Shown one piece after another: positions 60,210 to 64,000 of a stretch of DNA of 64,000 bases (positions are counted from its first letter, which is position 1; each line of letters opens with the position of its first letter). Origin of the DNA: Arthrobacter ramosus. Its GTDB lineage: Bacteria > Actinomycetota > Actinomycetes > Actinomycetales > Micrococcaceae. The notes beneath the pieces were generated by a model. That model did not search any database, was not told the origin of the DNA, and saw nothing but the letters and a program-made list of their open reading frames with translations. The position numbers and the translations under genes were made by a program. The stretch spans positions 1,612,001-1,676,000 of the forward strand of contig NZ_BAAAWN010000001.1 of assembly GCF_039535095.1 (NCBI RefSeq). Reading direction: 5' to 3'.

Positions 60210-60321
60210 GCCAACCAGTGTGTATGTGGTAATTGCAGTGGAGTGGGCCTGTTTGTGCTGATTTAGCAGGGATCTTTCTTCCTCGTTGATGAGCGAAAAA
60301 CATACCCCTCACATAGACCCC
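60210..60321. mobile_element. Module C right end at the comM P-loop
   Basis: It contains TTGTGCTGATTTAGCAGGGATC (60,251-60,272) and CATACCCCTCACATAGACCC (60,301-60,320), the same terminal elements as module A. The next bases are CCCGGTGCCGGCAAGACG, which translate as the comM Walker A tail PGAGKT. Confidence 0.7.
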
Positions 60322-61184
60322 CCGGTGCCGGCAAGACGATGCTTGCCGAGCGGCTCCCGGGACTCTTGCCGGATTTAGGGGACCGGGAAGCCATGGAAGT
60401 CACGGCGATCCATTCGCTTTCGGCTGTCCATGTTGACTCGGTACAGCTATTGCGCCGCCCGCCCTTTGAAAATCCCCATCACAGCGCGACCGCCGCAGCA
60501 ATCATCGGCGGTGGTTCCGGCCTGCCGCGGCCCGGGGCGGCATCACGGGCGCACCGTGGCGTCTTGTTTCTTGACGAGGCACCCGAGTACGAACGCCGGG
60601 TCCTGGACGCCCTGCGGCAACCTCTGGAGAGTGGAGAGCTGGTCATTCACCGCTCCGCCGGCACCGCTGCATATCCGGCCCGTTTCCAGCTGGTTCTCGC
60701 GGCGAATCCTTGCCCTTGCGGGAAGGCCACGGGGAAGGGAGTCGATTGCACCTGCACTCCGGTGATGCGACGCCGCTACTTCGGGCGCATGTCCGGGCCC
60801 TTGCTGGACAGAGTGGACATCCAGCTCCAGGTGGAACGTGTATCCCTCGCGGACTTTGGGCAATCCGGCGCGGAGGAGGACACAGCCACGGTCGCCGGGA
60901 GGGTCCATGCCGCCCGGTCGCTGCAACGTGAACGCCTGGGGAGTTTCGGGATGGAAACCAACTCGCAGGTTCCCGGGCGTGTGCTGCGCGGCGAACTGCG
61001 CCTGCCTTCTACGACCACGAAGATTCTTGACACTTCCCTGGAGCGTGGAATCCTCACTGCGAGGGGCTACGACCGCGTCCTGCGTCTCGCGTGGACCCTC
61101 GCGGACCTGGGCCACAGGGACCAACCCCACAGCGACGACATCGGGCAGGCCCTCGGCTTGCGGCAGGCGGTTGCGGCCGCATGA
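60321..61184 (+). pseudogene. comM: comM (Mg chelatase-like ATPase), 3' part only
   Basis: The frame reads PPGAGKTMLAERLPGLLPDL from the module boundary, so the protein begins inside its Walker A motif. FLDEAPEYERRVLDALRQ (Walker B region), LVLAANPCPCG and the C-terminal Mg_chelatase_C block follow normally to a stop at 61,184. The first half (Lon-like N-terminal domain, usually over 200 residues) is absent. ComM is the hexameric helicase for branch migration during natural transformation. The first ATG is 60,339. The 5' part probably lies at the other end of the island, left of the window. Confidence 0.9.
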
Positions 61185-61195
61185 AAGGACACGCC

Positions 61196-62422
61196 ATGAC
61201 TGAACACGGCCAGCAGCTCACCTCGGACGCTCCGGACCGGAAAAGGGAGCGCGTAGCCCGGGCAGCGTTGTCACGGCTCATGGAACCGCAAGATGCGGCC
61301 GGACTCGCGCTCGTGCAAGCCGCCGGGGCCGTTGACGGTCTCAGAATAGCTACCGGCGAGCTCGCTCCCGGGCATGGGCTTGAGCAGGAAGTGGCTTCCT
61401 TGTTGGTTGACAGCGGGGTTTCTTCTGCCGGGGCCGGATTGGCCGCTGCGTTGCGCCGGTGGGCGCCCCGGATCCCGGACCTTGCCCCGGAACGCGATCT
61501 TGCCACCATGCAACGCCTCGGTGGCCGCATGATCATCCCCGGCGACCCGTTGTGGCCCTCGCAGTTGGCAGATCTGGGCCTTCATGAACCGTTGTGTTTG
61601 TGGTGGCGGGGACACGAATTGGAGTTTCCACCCGTGCGGCGGGTAGTGGCGCTTGTCGGCTCACGGGACAGTACGAGCTACGGGGCCTCTGTAACGGGTG
61701 ACTTTGCCTATGGGCTGGGTCAGCGCGGCTGCACGGTCGTGTCCGGAGGGGCCTACGGGATCGACGCCCACGCGCACCGCGGGGCTTTGGCCGGGGGCAC
61801 CAGCGACATGCCGACCATCGCGGTGATGGCCGGGGGCGTGGACCGATACTATCCGTCCGGAAATGAGGGCCTGCTGCGTGCCGTGGCAAACCAAGGGGCG
61901 GTCATCGCCGAGGTTCCCCCGGGCTCGGCGCCTACCCGTTACCGCTTCCTTCAGCGGAACAGGATTATCGCCGCCTTGGCCGCGGTGACCGTGGTGGTGG
62001 AAGCGCGATGGCGTTCGGGTGCCCTGAATACAGCTCATCATGCTGAATCCATCGGGAGGGCGGTCGCCGTGGTCCCGGGATCCATCCACAGCGCCAACTC
62101 TGCGGGCTGCCATCGGCTCCTCCGGGATGGCGGGGCTGTCTGCGTCACGGACGTCGGAGAGATCGCTGAACTGGCGGGGTCGAGCGGTGAGGGGCTCGTC
62201 GGCGAAAAGGAAACGGCCGCCTCAGACCACGACGGACTCACCCTCGAGGACCTGATCCTGCTCGACGCCCTGCCCGTCCGTTCGACGAGCTCGGTGGAGA
62301 AGCTCGCGGTCGTGGCAGGGCTCAGCGCCGGGTCCGTCAGGGCCGGTCTTGGACGCCTCGGTTTGTTGGGTTTAGCGGTATCAGTGAGCGGCGCGTGGAA
62401 GAGGTCGGGGAAGCAGGGGTGA
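61196..62422 (+). CDS. dprA: DNA-processing protein DprA
   Basis: A 408-aa protein. The central Rossmann domain has RRVVALVGSRDSTSYGASVTG (the SSB/DNA-binding GSR motif), SGGAYGIDAHAHRGAL and PPGSAPTRYRFLQRNRIIA. A C-terminal winged-helix (DprA_WH) has LSAGSVRAGLGRLGLLGL. DprA loads RecA on incoming single-stranded DNA. ATG 61,196 has gaaagga upstream and starts 11 bases after the comM stop, keeping the ancestral comM-dprA order. Confidence 0.92.
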   Translation: MTEHGQQLTSDAPDRKRERVARAALSRLMEPQDAAGLALVQAAGAVDGLRIATGELAPGHGLEQEVASLLVDSGVSSAGAGLAAALRRWAPRIPDLAPERDLATMQRLGGRMIIPGDPLWPSQLADLGLHEPLCLWWRGHELEFPPVRRVVALVGSRDSTSYGASVTGDFAYGLGQRGCTVVSGGAYGIDAHAHRGALAGGTSDMPTIAVMAGGVDRYYPSGNEGLLRAVANQGAVIAEVPPGSAPTRYRFLQRNRIIAALAAVTVVVEARWRSGALNTAHHAESIGRAVAVVPGSIHSANSAGCHRLLRDGGAVCVTDVGEIAELAGSSGEGLVGEKETAASDHDGLTLEDLILLDALPVRSTSSVEKLAVVAGLSAGSVRAGLGRLGLLGLAVSVSGAWKRSGKQG

Positions 62423-62575
62423 TTCTGGGACTGGATGGCAGGTTGAGCCTGGTTCGGGGTATCTTCCCGAGTTTCTTGATCCTGGGCCGGAGAAACATCA
62501 ACCTCCCTCGGATAGGCGGGTCGGAAGACCGTCTCGTGTCTGATATCACATCCGGCTTTCAAATTCGTAACTTAA

Positions 62576-62599
62576 TTGACAGTCAACTATCAGTTAGCT
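62576..62599. promoter_or_regulatory. Two adjacent short palindromes, MarR-box-like
   Basis: Between dprA and the next small gene: TTGACAGTCAA, directly followed by AACTATCAGTT sharing the AA. Symmetry and sequence resemble MarR-type boxes. No MarR gene is in view. Confidence 0.35.
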
Positions 62600-62670
62600 G
62601 CAAGTTGGCGTAGCGTCAGTAGGGACGACATGGGTGATCGTCCTTCCGTCGTTTCAGCAAAGGAGCCGAA

Positions 62671-62819
62671 ATGACTGTGAAACTAAACGTGCTTTCCATC
62701 TTTGCCGTGATTGCATTGCTACACTCATTTCCCTTCCCGCAGGAGGGGCCGCGGGCTGGGCCATATACGGTATCGGTGCTATAGCAGGAGGTGCAGGCGT
62801 TGTCTGGAGCTGTGGATAG
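62671..62819 (+). pseudogene. Gly-rich small peptide gene (bacteriocin-like), frameshifted
   Basis: ATG 62,671 has aaaggagccg upstream and codes MTVKLNVLSIFAVIALL, a hydrophobic leader. After about 17 codons the sensible continuation is in another frame: LPAGGAAGWAIYGIGAIA then GGAGVVWSCG and stop at 62,817. The joined 48-aa product would be a glycine/alanine-rich hydrophobic peptide like small unmodified bacteriocins. The shift is one base near 62,720. No immunity or export gene is adjacent except possibly the membrane protein at 62,858. Confidence 0.45.
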
Positions 62820-62857
62820 TTGCCCCTCGAGACTAATCGCTCTTGAGCAGGGATGAT

Positions 62858-63055
62858 ATGGACATGATGAAGTCAAGGGCGCAGCCCGCGAGGTTCGTGA
62901 TTGGACAGCAAATCGGTCTCTTTCTGATCCTGGGAGCCGTCTTGTTCGTCCAAGGCGGCACTGGCCCGGCATGGCTTTGGATTCTTTTCGCAGTCTGGCA
63001 GGGGTTGCTCCTGTGGCAGTACTACAGGATTTACAGGTCCATCGGTCAAAGGTGA
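62858..63055 (+). CDS. Small two-helix membrane protein
   Basis: A 65-aa protein with two hydrophobic segments (GLFLILGAVLFVQGG and WLWILFAVWQGLLLW) and a basic C-terminus (RIYRSIGQR). ATG 62,858 has agggatgat upstream; the frame from 62,843 begins with TTG. I do not recognise the family. It lies between the peptide gene and xerC, so a link to the peptide (immunity or membrane partner) is possible but unproven. Confidence 0.6.
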   Translation: MDMMKSRAQPARFVIGQQIGLFLILGAVLFVQGGTGPAWLWILFAVWQGLLLWQYYRIYRSIGQR

Positions 63056-63112
63056 ATATGGCCGAACGTGGCGATGCCAGCCACCGGGCCTCGCGGCTGG
63101 CACAGTGGAAGG

Positions 63113-64000
63113 GTGCAAGAGAAACCCCTCCCCGAAGCACTCGCCGGGTCCGTTCAGGACTTCCGGCGTTACCTCGAAGGCGAACGGGCCAGGTCTGCCC
63201 ACACTGTGAGGGCATACATCGCAGACGTCGAGAACCTGCTGCGTTTCGCTGCCGCGGAGGGTGTGGGGCAGCTCGCAGCCCTGGAGCTCGGTACCCTCCG
63301 GCGTTGGCTGGGGGCACAAAGCGAATCCGGCCGGTCCAGGGCAACCATCGCCCGGCATGCCGCGACGGCCCGCGCGTTCACCTCCTGGGCCCTGCGGGAA
63401 GAACTAATCGCCTCGGACCCGGCTATTCGGCTCCAAGCCCCCAAGCGGGACCACACGCTTCCTGGAGTCCTTCACCAGCAGCAGGTCTCCAGGATCTTCG
63501 AAAACCTGTCAGAGGCAGCCGCGGACGGCTCTGCGATGCCGTTGAGAAACCGCGCCGTCGTCGAATTGCTCTATGCCACGGGGATCCGCGTCGGCGAGCT
63601 CGCCGGTCTGGACATCGATGATCTCGATATGGAGCGCCGAACTCTTCGCGTGCTCGGCAAGGGCAACAAGGAGCGGACGGTGCCGTATGGGGTTCCGGCT
63701 GCGCTCGCCGTCGACGATTGGCTTCGCCTCGGCCGTCCTCGGCTCGCAACCGAGCGTAGCGGACCGGCACTCTTTCTCAGTTCAAGGGGCAACCGGATCG
63801 ATCAGCGCCAGGCCCGCAGCGTCGTCAACGACCTCCTGGCGGCCTTGGGGGATACCGCGGCAACCGGACCCCACGCCCTGCGCCACACTGCCGCCACCCA
63901 TTTGCTCGACGGCGGGGCGGACCTGCGTGCGGTGCAGGAAATTCTGGGACACAGCAGCCTCGCGACAACCCAGATCTACACCCATGTGTCGGTAGACCGG
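63113..64000 (+). CDS. xerC: Tyrosine recombinase XerC (runs off the window)
   Basis: An open frame of 296 codons to the window edge, without a stop. The N-terminal SAM-like domain (QDFRRYLEGERARSAHTV) and catalytic domain are complete up to the active Tyr: Arg in TGIRVGELAGL, Lys in LGKGNKERTVP, HxxR in HALRHTAATH, His in LGHSSLATTQ and Tyr in IYTHVS. It should resolve chromosome dimers at dif with XerD. The GTG start at 63,113 follows ggaagg. The order comM-dprA-xerC is usual in actinobacteria, so this is core sequence rather than the island's integrase. Confidence 0.9.
   Translation, partial: MQEKPLPEALAGSVQDFRRYLEGERARSAHTVRAYIADVENLLRFAAAEGVGQLAALELGTLRRWLGAQSESGRSRATIARHAATARAFTSWALREELIASDPAIRLQAPKRDHTLPGVLHQQQVSRIFENLSEAAADGSAMPLRNRAVVELLYATGIRVGELAGLDIDDLDMERRTLRVLGKGNKERTVPYGVPAALAVDDWLRLGRPRLATERSGPALFLSSRGNRIDQRQARSVVNDLLAALGDTAATGPHALRHTAATHLLDGGADLRAVQEILGHSSLATTQIYTHVSVDR

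Noticed and set aside
41123..60330. Module ends as inverted repeats of an ordinary DDE transposon
   Set aside because: Only about ten bases are inverted, no target duplication is visible, no transposase is present, and the ends are found joined head to tail, which fits site-specific recombination better.
63113..64000. The tyrosine recombinase as the integrase of the island
   Set aside because: It is in the normal comM-dprA-xerC position, beyond the island boundary, and looks like chromosomal XerC.
1..64000. CRISPR arrays, tRNA and rRNA genes
   Set aside because: No regularly spaced direct repeats, cas-like genes, cloverleaf-type sequences or rRNA segments were noticed when reading both strands. 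A dedicated tRNA scan was not possible, so a tRNA cannot be fully excluded.

Overview
The window looks like a high-G+C actinobacterium of the Arthrobacter/Pseudarthrobacter group. The inference rests on G+C-rich codon use, frequent GTG starts and ATGA/GTGA overlaps, and the end-of-window order comM–dprA–xerC. The comM gene (60,321-61,184) is broken. Only the part from its Walker A motif onwards is present, and everything to its left is accessory. If the 5' half of comM lies upstream of the window, then positions 1 to about 60,321 belong to a genomic island of more than 60 kb inserted in the comM P-loop.

Positions 1-39,900 form a catabolic region. It holds beta-oxidation-like genes (thiolase, two crotonases including a 6-oxocamphor-hydrolase-like beta-diketone hydrolase, ADP-forming acyl-CoA synthetase, MaoC-type hydratase), oxygenases (a class A FAD hydroxylase and a Baeyer-Villiger monooxygenase), several SDRs, SnoaL-like and VOC proteins, and two F420/NADPH oxidoreductase paralogues. 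A minus-strand operon encodes a fused 2-oxoacid dehydrogenase E1, an E2, a ThDP enzyme and an aldehyde dehydrogenase. A D-tartrate module has an intact dehydratase but a wrecked transporter. Regulators (IclR, ArsR, two GntR/FCD, TetR) often sit beside clear palindromic operators. A 70-bp intergenic repeat with fixed internal spacing precedes five separate transcription units. The set suggests breakdown of an alicyclic or terpenoid ketone, but the substrate is not readable from sequence.

Positions 39,900-60,321 are a defence region made of modules that share termini. Three similar right ends (about 110 bp; about 450 bp between two of them) finish at about 41,133, 51,656 and 60,321. The two internal junctions continue straight into a shared left end (GGGTCTATGTCCTTAA). 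Both are imperfect palindromes that look like joined attP sites, and the third right end abuts the comM P-loop codons. Module B (about 10.5 kb) carries a Gabija pair (gajA/gajB), an AlbA_2/Schlafen-type protein, an ApeA-type HEPN protein, a membrane protein/coiled-coil pair and a frameshifted gene. Module C (about 8.7 kb) carries a 1,748-aa winged-helix plus STAND-like NTPase protein behind a perfect palindrome, and a DUF262 plus HEPN gene pair. No integrase or transposase is visible in B or C, so they look like non-autonomous, site-specifically stacked defence cassettes.

Positions 60,321-64,000 return to conserved chromosome: comM remnant, dprA, a small broken peptide gene, a small membrane protein and xerC, which runs off the end.
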